From Leptospira stimsonii (GTDB lineage: Bacteria > Spirochaetota > Leptospiria > Leptospirales > Leptospiraceae), in the NCBI RefSeq assembly GCF_003545875.1, contig NZ_QHCS01000001.1, positions 434,001 through 498,000 of the forward strand: a DNA stretch of 64,000 bases. The letters are read 5' to 3'. Positions 41,061 through 50,156 of the stretch are shown here, piece after piece. The stretch's first letter is position 1, and each line of letters starts with the position of its first letter. Below the pieces are notes generated by a model. The model made no database searches. It saw only the letters and a program-made list of their open reading frames with translations, and was not told where the DNA came from. The position numbers and the translations under genes were made by a program.

Positions 41061-42480
41061 GAGTTTTCTTTTTCACTCCGTGTTTGTTAGATCCTACTCC
41101 GTTTTTTGAGATTTGTTTTTGCTCGGCGATCGCTTCCACGTTCGTTTTATTTCCGTTCTTCTTAGCTCTTTGTATTCCCTTTTTAAGTTCGCTTTTCATA
41201 TCGTACAAAAAGTCCTCAAAGTCGACCTGCATCGTATGTCTTGTAGATGCCACATAACGTTTCTTCATTTGAGATTCGTATTTTTCGATGGTCTGATTCA
41301 TTTCCTCAACAGTCGGAAGTTGATAATTGCCAGTGAGATATTCGGAAATCCACTTACCTTGAAATTCCGCCAAAGGCATAATTGCCCCTAAAGGTTGATA
41401 CAAGCCGACGAAGAAAAGATTCTTAAACTCAGGTTTGACCATTCTATGAAAAAGAGGTAAATGATTGTCTTTTGCTGAAATTAGATTCTCGTCAAAGAAT
41501 GGAAACTTAACGTTGTAGCCTGTGCAATAGATAACGGCGTCAACTTCTTCTTCGGAACCGTCCACAAACCGAACCTTATTACCGTTATACGATTCTATGT
41601 TCGGTTTTGGAGTTACATCTCCACGTCCTAGGCGCACAAGAATATCCTGCGAAATCGTAGGATGCGCCGCCCCAGGTTTATGATCCGGCTTTTGTAAACC
41701 GAAGTCTTCCACTTTTCCAACTCCAAAACGAAGAACCAATCCCATTATAAAACTCTTAAGCCAGAATGGAGTGTGAACCGGAATGATCTCAGTCGATTTA
41801 TCCAGCGGTTTCCCGAATAGATAATTCGGAATGATATAAGCACCTCTCCTCGCGGCGAGAAAAACTTTAGACGCTACACCCGGTCTACAAAGTTCGACGG
41901 TGATATCCATCGCGCTATTACCCATTCCTAAAACCACAACTCGTTTACCGGTGAGTTTAATCGGGTTATCAGGGTCGACATATGAATGAGAATGGATGAT
42001 CTTTCCCGTAAACTTTCCGGGAAAAGGAGGATCTGGCCATCTCTGTGACCAGTGATGTCCGTTAGAAACTACTAATGCATCATAAAATTTTTGTTTTCCA
42101 TCTCCGGTCGTGATCAGCCAGGTTCCATCGTCTTGGTAGTCGGCGTGTACTACTGGGTTTTTAAAATGAATGTTTTTCCGAAGTCCGAAATGATTAACAT
42201 AATCGATAAAGTATTCTAAAATTCTTTGGTGTCCGGGATAATCGGCGTAACTCTTGGGCATCGGATAGTCTCTGTATTCCATTCTATCTCTGTGCGTGTT
42301 GATATGCAGAGACTTATAGATATTACTCATCTTATTATCGTTGTTGAATCTCCAGTTTCCGCCGACTTCGCTTCCCGCCTCATAACAGTCAAAAGGAATC
42401 CCTTTATCTTTGAGAGCTTTGCAAACCGTGATTCCACTGGAACCAGCTCCTATGACACAAACACGAGGCAATGAAGACAT
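41041..42480 (-). CDS. Flavin-containing monooxygenase (FMO-like)
   Basis: This 479-residue FAD/NADPH monooxygenase has the FAD motif GAGSSGI at residues about 11-17, with EAGSEVGGNWRF. The family fingerprint FTGKIIHSHSY has the FxGxxxHxxxY form of FMOs rather than the ...W form of Baeyer-Villiger enzymes. The NADPH motif is GMGNSAMD, followed by VIYCTGYNVKFPFF. FMOs oxygenate soft nucleophiles, and some act as Baeyer-Villiger enzymes. The last 25 residues are Lys-rich. AGGAGA precedes the ATG. The overlap with the esterase suggests oxygenation followed by ester cleavage. Confidence 0.9.
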   Translation of the reverse strand: MSSLPRVCVIGAGSSGITVCKALKDKGIPFDCYEAGSEVGGNWRFNNDNKMSNIYKSLHINTHRDRMEYRDYPMPKSYADYPGHQRILEYFIDYVNHFGLRKNIHFKNPVVHADYQDDGTWLITTGDGKQKFYDALVVSNGHHWSQRWPDPPFPGKFTGKIIHSHSYVDPDNPIKLTGKRVVVLGMGNSAMDITVELCRPGVASKVFLAARRGAYIIPNYLFGKPLDKSTEIIPVHTPFWLKSFIMGLVLRFGVGKVEDFGLQKPDHKPGAAHPTISQDILVRLGRGDVTPKPNIESYNGNKVRFVDGSEEEVDAVIYCTGYNVKFPFFDENLISAKDNHLPLFHRMVKPEFKNLFFVGLYQPLGAIMPLAEFQGKWISEYLTGNYQLPTVEEMNQTIEKYESQMKKRYVASTRHTMQVDFEDFLYDMKSELKKGIQRAKKNGNKTNVEAIAEQKQISKNGVGSNKHGVKKKTRALAKV

Positions 42481-42599
42481 ATTCTTCTCCTATTTATTTA
42501 AAACGGTACGTTAGGAATTATGATACGGTTCTAAAATATGAGACAGTCAATTAAAAAAAGTTTTGAATTTATAAATCATCCGATTATTAATGAATACTT

Positions 42600-44378
42600 A
42601 TGGAACAAAAAAAGAGAACAAATGTTCACTATGATTACGACTACGTCATAGTAGGTAGCGGTTTCGGTGGAAGTGTGTCGGCTATGCGGCTGAGTCAAAA
42701 AGGATATTCCGTTGCTGTTTTGGAATCCGGTAAACGATGGAGATCGGAAGATTTTCCAAAATCGAATTGGTCGCTTAACAAATATCTTTGGATGCCGAGA
42801 ATCGGCTTTTACGGAATTCAAAGATTAAATCTTTTGAAGGATTTTTTTCTCGTGAGCGGCGCCGGGGTCGGCGGCGGTAGTCTTGTATATGCGAATACCC
42901 TTTATGTTCCGGGGGATAAAGTTCTGAATTCCCCCACATTTAAAAAGTTGGGCGGTAAGGATGGAATACTTCCGTTTTATTCAATCGCATCGAGGATGCT
43001 CGGTGTTACGCAAAACCCTCAATTATACGAATCGGATTATATTCTTAAAGAAATCGCTGAAGAGATGGGAAGAGGGGAAACCTTTCGGCCCACTCCGGTC
43101 GGAGTTTATTTCGGAGAAAAGCCCGGCAAACTTTCAAAGGATCCTTACTTCTTAGGTGAAGGACCGGATCGAGTCTCTTGCAATCACTGCGGCGGCTGTA
43201 TGGTCGGTTGCAGATTTAATTCCAAAAATACGTTGGACAAAAATTATCTTTTTTTCGCGGAGAAGATGGGAACTAAAATTTTTCCGGAGACAAAAGTTGT
43301 TTCGTTGATACCAATCAATGAACGCGGAGAAGGTGAGGCTTCGGCGACCGGTGAATTCGGTTATCAGATTCAAACGCAATCTACGACCGGATTTTTCGGA
43401 TTTCCGAAAAGAACATTCTATGCAAAAAATGTAATTCTTTCCGCCGCCGTGATGGGAACGGTCGGACTTTTGTTGAAAATGAAGCAAAAAGGAAAGATGA
43501 CAAGGCTTTCGCCTGCTCTTGGCGATTGTGTTCGCACAAACAGCGAAACGGTTTTAGCTATTACGAATTTTACGAAAGAAGTAGATTACTCTCGCGGAGT
43601 GGCGATTACTTCTTCGATTCATCCCGATGATCATACACATATGGAGCCGGTGCGTTATCCGAAAGGCTCCGACTTCTTTGGAACAATCGCTTCCGTGCTC
43701 ACGGATGGAGGCGGTAAATTTCCAAGACCTCTCAAATACTTTTTTACTTTGTTCACCAACCCGGCTTATTTTTTCAAAGCCTCTTGGCCGTTTGGATTTG
43801 CACAAAAGTCTTTAATTCTTCTTGTGATGCAAACCTTGGATAATAAGATCCGTCTGGTTCGAACCAGGAGATTTTCTTGGCCTTTTGAAAAGAGTATGAG
43901 TTCCACTCTCACGGAAGGGGAAAAAACTCCAGCGTACATTCCCATTGCGAATGAAACGGCAAGAAGAATCGCACAAAAAACCGGTGGTGTTCCGAGAAGT
44001 TCGATCAACGACGTGTTGTTAAACGCACCGATTACCGGACATATTATGGGAGGTTGTATCATGGGAGATTCTCCAAAGGAAGGAGTGATCGACTATGAAA
44101 ATCGTGTCTTCGGTTATCAAAACCTGAGGGTTTGTGACAGCTCGATGATCACGGTAAACCTGGGTGTAAATCCTAGTCTTTCCATTACTGCATTGACCGA
44201 AAGAGCGATGTCTTTGATTCCACCAAAGTACGGATTCAAATCGGTGGAGTTTCACTTTGAAAAAAAATTCGGAATTACTTCTTTGTTAAACGCGGGCGCG
44301 ACGACGAAAAAATCTAAGTCTGTAAAGAATCAGAAATCAAAATCTTCTACGGCAAAGAAAGCTAAGGTTCGAAAGTAA
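42600..44378 (+). CDS. GMC-family oxidoreductase, cholesterol-oxidase-like
   Basis: The 592-residue FAD protein has the Rossmann motif VIVGSGFGGSVSA near residue 16, GAGVGGGSLVYAN for FAD placement, and the C-terminal GMC signature with GHIMGGCIMG and VNLGVNPSLSIT. It belongs to the group that includes actinobacterial cholesterol oxidases; the real substrate here is unknown. A four-cysteine cluster C194-x2-C197-x2-C200-x3-C204 lies before KNTLDKNYL and is also seen in that group. A Lys/Ser-rich tail of about 25 residues ends the protein. It is divergent from the FMO gene, 119 nt away. Confidence 0.85.
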   Translation: MEQKKRTNVHYDYDYVIVGSGFGGSVSAMRLSQKGYSVAVLESGKRWRSEDFPKSNWSLNKYLWMPRIGFYGIQRLNLLKDFFLVSGAGVGGGSLVYANTLYVPGDKVLNSPTFKKLGGKDGILPFYSIASRMLGVTQNPQLYESDYILKEIAEEMGRGETFRPTPVGVYFGEKPGKLSKDPYFLGEGPDRVSCNHCGGCMVGCRFNSKNTLDKNYLFFAEKMGTKIFPETKVVSLIPINERGEGEASATGEFGYQIQTQSTTGFFGFPKRTFYAKNVILSAAVMGTVGLLLKMKQKGKMTRLSPALGDCVRTNSETVLAITNFTKEVDYSRGVAITSSIHPDDHTHMEPVRYPKGSDFFGTIASVLTDGGGKFPRPLKYFFTLFTNPAYFFKASWPFGFAQKSLILLVMQTLDNKIRLVRTRRFSWPFEKSMSSTLTEGEKTPAYIPIANETARRIAQKTGGVPRSSINDVLLNAPITGHIMGGCIMGDSPKEGVIDYENRVFGYQNLRVCDSSMITVNLGVNPSLSITALTERAMSLIPPKYGFKSVEFHFEKKFGITSLLNAGATTKKSKSVKNQKSKSSTAKKAKVRK

Positions 44379-44546
44379 TCACCGATCTCCGATCGTTCTC
44401 CGATTTAGATTTCAAAAACAATTTTCATTTTAAAAAGGAATTCGTTCGGATTTTCTGATTTTTGTCTCGAATAAAAGTAAACTCTGGAAAGAGATTCTTC
44501 TTTCCTTTCTTTCTTTTGAGAGCATAAAGGAAATCGAGGTTTTCCA

Positions 44547-46007
44547 TTGAGCTTAGAACTTCTTCGAAGAAAAGATTTATTCAGACAGGACGCATTTTGG
44601 GGTGGCGCTTGGAAGCCCGGGAACCCCGATCTGAAAATCGAAGTCTTAAATCCGGCTACGTTAGGAATCTTAGGAAGGGTTCCTTCCTTAGGCCAAAAAG
44701 AAACACTCGAGGCGATTCAAACTTCAGTTCACGCCTTTCGAGACTGGTCGGCTCGCCCTGCAAAAGAACGATCGATTCTGATTCGCACTTGGTCCGATCT
44801 AATGAAAAAAAATCGCGAAGACTTAGCGATTCTTATGACCTTGGAACAAGGAAAACCTTTGAATGAGTCGCGAGCAGAGATCGATTACGCGGCCTCGTTT
44901 TTGGAATGGTTTTCGGAGGAAGGAAAAAGAGTCTATGGAGATCTCATTCCGAGTCATAGAAGGGATACGAGAATCGAAGTGATCAAAGAGGCGGTCGGTG
45001 TTTGTGGAATTTTAACTCCGTGGAATTTTCCTTCTTCGATGATCACTCGAAAAGCCGGCGCCGCGCTAGCGGCCGGTTGCACCGTCATCGGCAAACCTTC
45101 CGAGCTCACGCCATTCTCCGCGCTCGCGTTAGCCGTTCTTGCACAAGAAGCCGGAATTCCGGAAGGAGTATTTCAGGTTCTAACCGGTTATCCGGAAGAA
45201 ATCGCAAATACACTGATCGATTCTTCCGATGTCAGAAAGATCAGTTTTACCGGTTCGACCAGGGTCGGTAAGTTGATTATGGAAAGAAGCGCAAAAACTT
45301 TGAAAAGACTTTCCCTCGAACTCGGAGGAAACGCACCGTTTCTGGTTTTTGACGACGCCGACTTGGAGGAAGCGGTAAAAGGCGCAATTCTTTCTAAATT
45401 TCGAAATGCGGGACAAACCTGCGTTTGTGCGAATCGGTTTTTGGTTCAGAAAGGTATTTATCAAGATTTTATAAGTTTATTTTCAGAATCGGTGTTAAAA
45501 TTAAAAATCGGGAACGGTTTAGAAAAGGACACAGCGATCGGTCCGTTGATAAGCGAAATGGCTGTCCAAAAGGTGGAAAGTCATATTCAAGATGCAATCG
45601 ACAGGGGAGGCAAACTTCAATTAGGCGGAAACCGTTTGGAATCCGGGAAATTATTTTTTTCCCCGACCATAATTTCGGAGATTTCCGAAGATTCACTTTC
45701 CATGCGGGAAGAAGTTTTTGGTCCGGTCGCTCCGATTTATCAATTCAAAACTATGGAAGAAGGGATTGAAATCGCTAATTCTACACCTTCCGGATTAGCG
45801 TCTTATGCGTTTACCAAAGATTATCGTAAAATGCAATTTATTGCCGAGAATTTACAAGCCGGAATGGTAGGAATCAACGAAGGATTGATTTCGACGGAGC
45901 AAGTTCCATTCGGTGGGTTGAAAGAATCCGGATTCGGAAGAGAAGGATCTAAGTATGGTATTCACGAATATCTTAACGTCAAATATGTCTGCATTGGTGG
46001 TTTTTAA
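44547..46007 (+). CDS. gabD: Succinate-semialdehyde dehydrogenase (NAD(P)+)
   Basis: The 486-residue aldehyde dehydrogenase has the catalytic Glu in LSLELGGNAPF, catalytic Cys in NAGQTCVCANRF, and cofactor region GILTPWNFPSSMITRK. The C-terminal signature IQVPFGGLKESGFGREG-like sequence and overall length match GabD-type enzymes. GabD turns succinate semialdehyde into succinate, though other aldehydes are possible. It begins with TTG at 44547, supported by GAGG seven nt upstream. It may extend the oxidoreductase cluster before it. Confidence 0.85.
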   Translation: MSLELLRRKDLFRQDAFWGGAWKPGNPDLKIEVLNPATLGILGRVPSLGQKETLEAIQTSVHAFRDWSARPAKERSILIRTWSDLMKKNREDLAILMTLEQGKPLNESRAEIDYAASFLEWFSEEGKRVYGDLIPSHRRDTRIEVIKEAVGVCGILTPWNFPSSMITRKAGAALAAGCTVIGKPSELTPFSALALAVLAQEAGIPEGVFQVLTGYPEEIANTLIDSSDVRKISFTGSTRVGKLIMERSAKTLKRLSLELGGNAPFLVFDDADLEEAVKGAILSKFRNAGQTCVCANRFLVQKGIYQDFISLFSESVLKLKIGNGLEKDTAIGPLISEMAVQKVESHIQDAIDRGGKLQLGGNRLESGKLFFSPTIISEISEDSLSMREEVFGPVAPIYQFKTMEEGIEIANSTPSGLASYAFTKDYRKMQFIAENLQAGMVGINEGLISTEQVPFGGLKESGFGREGSKYGIHEYLNVKYVCIGGF

Positions 46008-46190
46008 GTAGCAAACAATCGCAGTTAGTTTACTTTGTTTCGCTTTGCACAAGGGAACACATTCGACTGTCAGAATACCTTTTGGTTTATTCCGTAAATG
46101 GTTGAATTGCTTTGCGTAAATTATAACAAGCGATACAAACGCCCGAAGTTCCTTTTTGCTTGACGATACGTATTTTAGGAAGTTATTAGA

Positions 46191-49100
46191 GTGCCTGCCA
46201 TGGATCTTATCTATTTGAATTATTTCTCACTGGCTTCCTTGATCGGAGTCCTCTTTATCGGGTTTACCGTATTCTTTTTCTTTTCGATTCAAGAAAAAGC
46301 GTCCGGCACGCTTTATCTTTGTATCGGACTCTTTAGTCTTGGGATCTTTCACCTCGGCTATATGGTCGGATTTCCATTCTATGGACCCTGGTCCGTCTTT
46401 CACAGATGGATCGTGATTCCGTCTCCGTTCTTAGGTTTTCTTTTCCTGATTATGTTTTTCCTTCATTATCCGGAGCCGGTTTCGAAAAAAATAGTAAGGT
46501 CGATTTTTTTCAGCGCACTCGTCGGAGTTATCGTTATTTGCGCTTGGTACTTCTACGAATCCTTGACCGCAAAAAGAGTTTTTTATTTTTCAGGACATTA
46601 CTGGGACTTTCAGATCAATCTCTTCTATAAAATTTATTCGGTTATGATTCTTCTCTATACGGTTATTTTTATGGGAATCGGAACCTGGAGAATGTTCAAG
46701 CTCAAAGGAAAGGAAAGAATCATCACTTCCATCATTTTGATTCCTCTATCGTTAATCACGCTTATCCCGGGAATATTAAATGCGATGAGTCGGGATGGAG
46801 CGGTTTCGAGAGAGTTATATCAGACGGTTTTGGATATCGCACTTGTGATCGGATTGTTCGTAATTCTTGTCGGCTATATAAATTACACGAGTGAGAAAAC
46901 CTCGATTCTTTCCAGAATCAGCGGAATTACACTCGCGACTTTTTTTCTCGTTTTGCAGATCGTGAGTTTGTTTATCTTCAACGAATATGAAAATTCTTAT
47001 GATCTGATCAAAAGAAAAGAAGTCAGATTATCAGTTTCCGGTTTGGACGTTTCCCGCGACGCGGAATACGTTTTCGAATACGATCCGGAATCGGATTCGG
47101 CTCGTCGTTATACCTCACACAGTTCGCTTGAGCCGAATGAAACTGCATTACGGGAATTTCGATTTTTTAAAATTTCCCATACCCTGTTCGAACTTCCTCT
47201 GCTTTCCAATAAGGAATTCAGGGAAAAAGTCGAATCCGTTCTAAAAAATTCTCCGGCAGGCTTTGAAGCATATCGGGCCGGAGTGAGAGAATATTTTTCT
47301 TCCAAAAAAGAAGACCAACTCTCCGGAAAGGACGTTGAATTCTTCTTTGATTCTTTGGAAAAGACGTTAGTCGTCCTTAGGAATAAATACTTTCATTTGC
47401 CTCCGAAGGAAAAAAACGATTCGACCGCTTTGGAAAAACTGTTTCATTCGGATCAACCTGGAATTTCCGCTTATCTTAAAGAATTAAAAAAGAATGCGCT
47501 GGCCGCGAATGTTTCCGATCCGGCTATAAGGGAAAAAACATTTCTCAACCTTCTCACCCAAGTTCGGAAGCAGGATGAAAGAACGTATAAAGGCGAAAGA
47601 ATCTACGAACTCGGCGGGCCGATTCCAAAACACTATATCGCTTACTTTTACGTTTCTCCTTCGAACGGTAAGATTTACGATGTTGGCTTCCGTTACGAAT
47701 CGTTAAGGGAATACTTACATCCAACGGGGCAAATCCTTTATATTTCAGCGCTTTGTATCCTTCTTCTCGTACTTCTTGGATTTAGATTTTTCTTTCAGGG
47801 TGCTCTCCTCAATCCTTTGGAAGAAGTCGTGATCGGTTTAAGAGAAGCAAATTCCGGTAACTTGGATTATAGACTTCAAGTCAAAGTCGAAGACGAGATT
47901 GGATTCATTGCACGTTCGTTTAACAGAATGGCGCGTTCCATTCAAGCCGCGAGAAAACGTTTGCAACAATACGCGGAAGAATTGGAAGAGAAGGTTCAAG
48001 AGAGAACAAAAGAACTTCAGCAAACGTTAGAAGAAGTCCAAGAATTGAAACAACAACAAGACGGAGATTATTTTTTAACGTCCCTCTTGATCAAGCCTCT
48101 CGGATCCAATAAGGCGCGTCAGGAAAACGTGAAAGTAGATTTTCTAATCGAACAGAAAAAGAAATTCTCTTTCCGAAGATTCAACGATGAAATCGGAGGT
48201 GATATCAATATTTCTAATTATATCGATCTCCAAGACCGTTATTATACAGTATTCTTAAACGCGGACGCAATGGGAAAATCGATGCAGGGGGCGGGTGGAG
48301 CGCTGGTCCTCGGCGCCGTTTTCGAATCCATAATCGAAAGGACAAGAATGGCGACGACGATGAAGGAACAATCCCCGGAACGTTGGTTGAAAAACGCATT
48401 CTTAGAATTGCATAAAGTGTTTGAAAGTTTCGACGGTTCGATGCTCGTCTCACTCGTGTTAGGTGTTGTCGACGACGAAGCGGGGTTGATGTATTTTATA
48501 AACGCGGAACATCCGTGGACTGTTTTATACAGGGATGGAATCGCAAGTTTTATCGAAGACGATCTGATGTTTCGTAAACTGGGAACCACCGGAATGGAAG
48601 GAACCGTTTTTATTAAGACGTTTCAGATGGAGCCGGGCGACGTTATCATTGCGGGATCCGATGGACGGGACGATATCTTGCTCGGAATGGATCGCGAAGG
48701 TGGAAGGATCATCAACGACGATGAAAAGGAATTTTTGAGAAAAGTCGAAGAAGCGCGCGGAGAATTACAAGGAATCTATGAAGGAATTCACAATCACGGA
48801 GCGCTTACCGACGATCTTTCTTTGGTCCGGGTTTCATTTAAAGAGAATTTGAGCGAGTCGAAAATCGCACAAGCTCACGAAAGAGATCAGATTCGTGAAC
48901 TTCTAAAAAAAGCGAAAGAAGGCGCAAACAATAAGGAAATCGAAGAAGCAATTTCTTTTCTAGAACAGGCGGAAACATTAAACAATCAGATTCCCGAAGT
49001 CAAAAAATTGTTCGTTAGTCTTTTCCTCAAAAAGAAAGATTATAGAAACGCGGCGCTTTATGCGGAAGATTATTTGAATCTGAAACCCGTAGACAAAGAA

Positions 49101-49367
49101 ATTCTTTATATAGCGTCGACAGCGGCGAGAAAATCGGGAAGTTTTCAAAAGGCTCTCGATTTCGGGGAAAGGTTGAAGCTGAGAGAGCCGACTCATATTA
49201 AGAATTTGGTGAATCTCGCTCAAATTTATATCGCTCTGAAAAACTACAAACGTGCTATGGAGATGGTCGACATCGCCTTGACGGTAGACCCGCACCACGA
49301 AGTGATTTTAAAGATTCAGGAAATTCTGAGAAAGTATTCTCACAATCTTGCAGAGAGCGAAACTTGA
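46191..49367 (+). CDS. 7TM-HAMP-SpoIIE phosphatase with C-terminal TPR repeats
   Basis: This 1058-residue signalling protein starts with about seven helices (1-240), followed by an extracytoplasmic region (about 270-505) and another helix (ALCILLLVLLGFRFFF). A HAMP domain (about 543-590) and a coiled coil (EELEEKVQERTKEL) lead to a PP2C/SpoIIE phosphatase domain (about 640-890), with metal-site Asp in LNADAMGKSMQG and HGALTDDLSLV. TPR repeats complete it (about 905-1050). It probably dephosphorylates an anti-sigma-factor antagonist. GTG 46191 is preferred over ATG 46200 because AGGAAG lies eight nt before it. Confidence 0.88.
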   Translation: MPAMDLIYLNYFSLASLIGVLFIGFTVFFFFSIQEKASGTLYLCIGLFSLGIFHLGYMVGFPFYGPWSVFHRWIVIPSPFLGFLFLIMFFLHYPEPVSKKIVRSIFFSALVGVIVICAWYFYESLTAKRVFYFSGHYWDFQINLFYKIYSVMILLYTVIFMGIGTWRMFKLKGKERIITSIILIPLSLITLIPGILNAMSRDGAVSRELYQTVLDIALVIGLFVILVGYINYTSEKTSILSRISGITLATFFLVLQIVSLFIFNEYENSYDLIKRKEVRLSVSGLDVSRDAEYVFEYDPESDSARRYTSHSSLEPNETALREFRFFKISHTLFELPLLSNKEFREKVESVLKNSPAGFEAYRAGVREYFSSKKEDQLSGKDVEFFFDSLEKTLVVLRNKYFHLPPKEKNDSTALEKLFHSDQPGISAYLKELKKNALAANVSDPAIREKTFLNLLTQVRKQDERTYKGERIYELGGPIPKHYIAYFYVSPSNGKIYDVGFRYESLREYLHPTGQILYISALCILLLVLLGFRFFFQGALLNPLEEVVIGLREANSGNLDYRLQVKVEDEIGFIARSFNRMARSIQAARKRLQQYAEELEEKVQERTKELQQTLEEVQELKQQQDGDYFLTSLLIKPLGSNKARQENVKVDFLIEQKKKFSFRRFNDEIGGDINISNYIDLQDRYYTVFLNADAMGKSMQGAGGALVLGAVFESIIERTRMATTMKEQSPERWLKNAFLELHKVFESFDGSMLVSLVLGVVDDEAGLMYFINAEHPWTVLYRDGIASFIEDDLMFRKLGTTGMEGTVFIKTFQMEPGDVIIAGSDGRDDILLGMDREGGRIINDDEKEFLRKVEEARGELQGIYEGIHNHGALTDDLSLVRVSFKENLSESKIAQAHERDQIRELLKKAKEGANNKEIEEAISFLEQAETLNNQIPEVKKLFVSLFLKKKDYRNAALYAEDYLNLKPVDKEILYIASTAARKSGSFQKALDFGERLKLREPTHIKNLVNLAQIYIALKNYKRAMEMVDIALTVDPHHEVILKIQEILRKYSHNLAESET

Positions 49368-49377
49368 GTTCGCTTCC

Positions 49378-49827
49378 TCATTGAGGATGAATCTTTACTT
49401 CGCTTTTGATCGAATTGGAAATAAAACAATTTCGATGCGCCTTTTCATGAAGCTCGATTAGGACTTCTTGGTCCGGGATTTTTTCTCCTTCGAATGTCAC
49501 CTTAGGGTAAAGGTCGATTTTAGTGACGACCATTTTTCCTTCCGAGTTCTTTTCGAGAATGGCGATCGCCTTATCCTCGTAAGCGGAAATTATATAACGA
49601 CTTTTTGCGGCCACGGCGAGAAATGTCAAAAAATGGCAACTGCAAACGGAGGAGGCCAAAAGTTCTTCCGGATTTGCGTGTTCCGATTTACCGTACGTTT
49701 CCGTTGTTGACGAGCCGTTCAGCGTTTGTCCGCCTGCATACTGGAGGATATGAGTCCGATCATAGGAGTCATATTTGAAATCTTCCGGTCCTTTTTTCCA
49801 ATTTAAGCCAATTGTGTGTTCGGACAT
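49378..49827 (-). CDS. OsmC family peroxiredoxin-like protein
   Basis: The 149-residue OsmC/Ohr-family protein detoxifies organic peroxides using a cysteine pair. The two likely redox cysteines are in EELLASSVCSCHFLTFL and in HRNCFISNSI near the C terminus; an extra Cys sits two residues before or after the first. The remainder fits the family (YAGGQTLNGSS, VTFEGEKIPDQ). It converges on the SpoIIE gene 10 nt away. Confidence 0.88.
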   Translation of the reverse strand: MSEHTIGLNWKKGPEDFKYDSYDRTHILQYAGGQTLNGSSTTETYGKSEHANPEELLASSVCSCHFLTFLAVAAKSRYIISAYEDKAIAILEKNSEGKMVVTKIDLYPKVTFEGEKIPDQEVLIELHEKAHRNCFISNSIKSEVKIHPQ

Positions 49828-50156
49828 GTTTAAACCTTCTTATTTATAAAAAACAACCAAATCCGATCTCGGATCAAGGATAAATTTTTTCCGAAAATTC
49901 CCATCTCTTTTTTTCTTTAAGACGGAACAGAAAAGAGAGAAAAGCGATCGGAAACTTTCTTTTGATTTTGATTGATGCGGATTCTCAGAGAAATCGCAAA
50001 CCAAGAAATATTAAGAAAGTTAAGAATACGGGAAAATTAAATTTGGAAATGTGATTTTTCAAATTTTTCAATGAAGAGTTTACGACTAATAAATTATAAA
50101 TTGCAGAATATAGAAAAACCATTGATTTTTCAAAGTAAATTCTCGTCATTAGTAAC
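49828..50156. other. Intergenic, divergent promoter space
   Basis: These 329 AT-rich nucleotides lie between the OsmC gene and the third chemoreceptor. I see no terminator, repeat or confident promoter, and no ribosome-binding site before the plus-strand ATG. Confidence 0.4.

Noticed and set aside
41041..42480. Baeyer-Villiger monooxygenase as the primary name
   Set aside because: The fingerprint ends in Tyr (FxGxxxHxxxY), the FMO form, not the Trp of type I Baeyer-Villiger enzymes.
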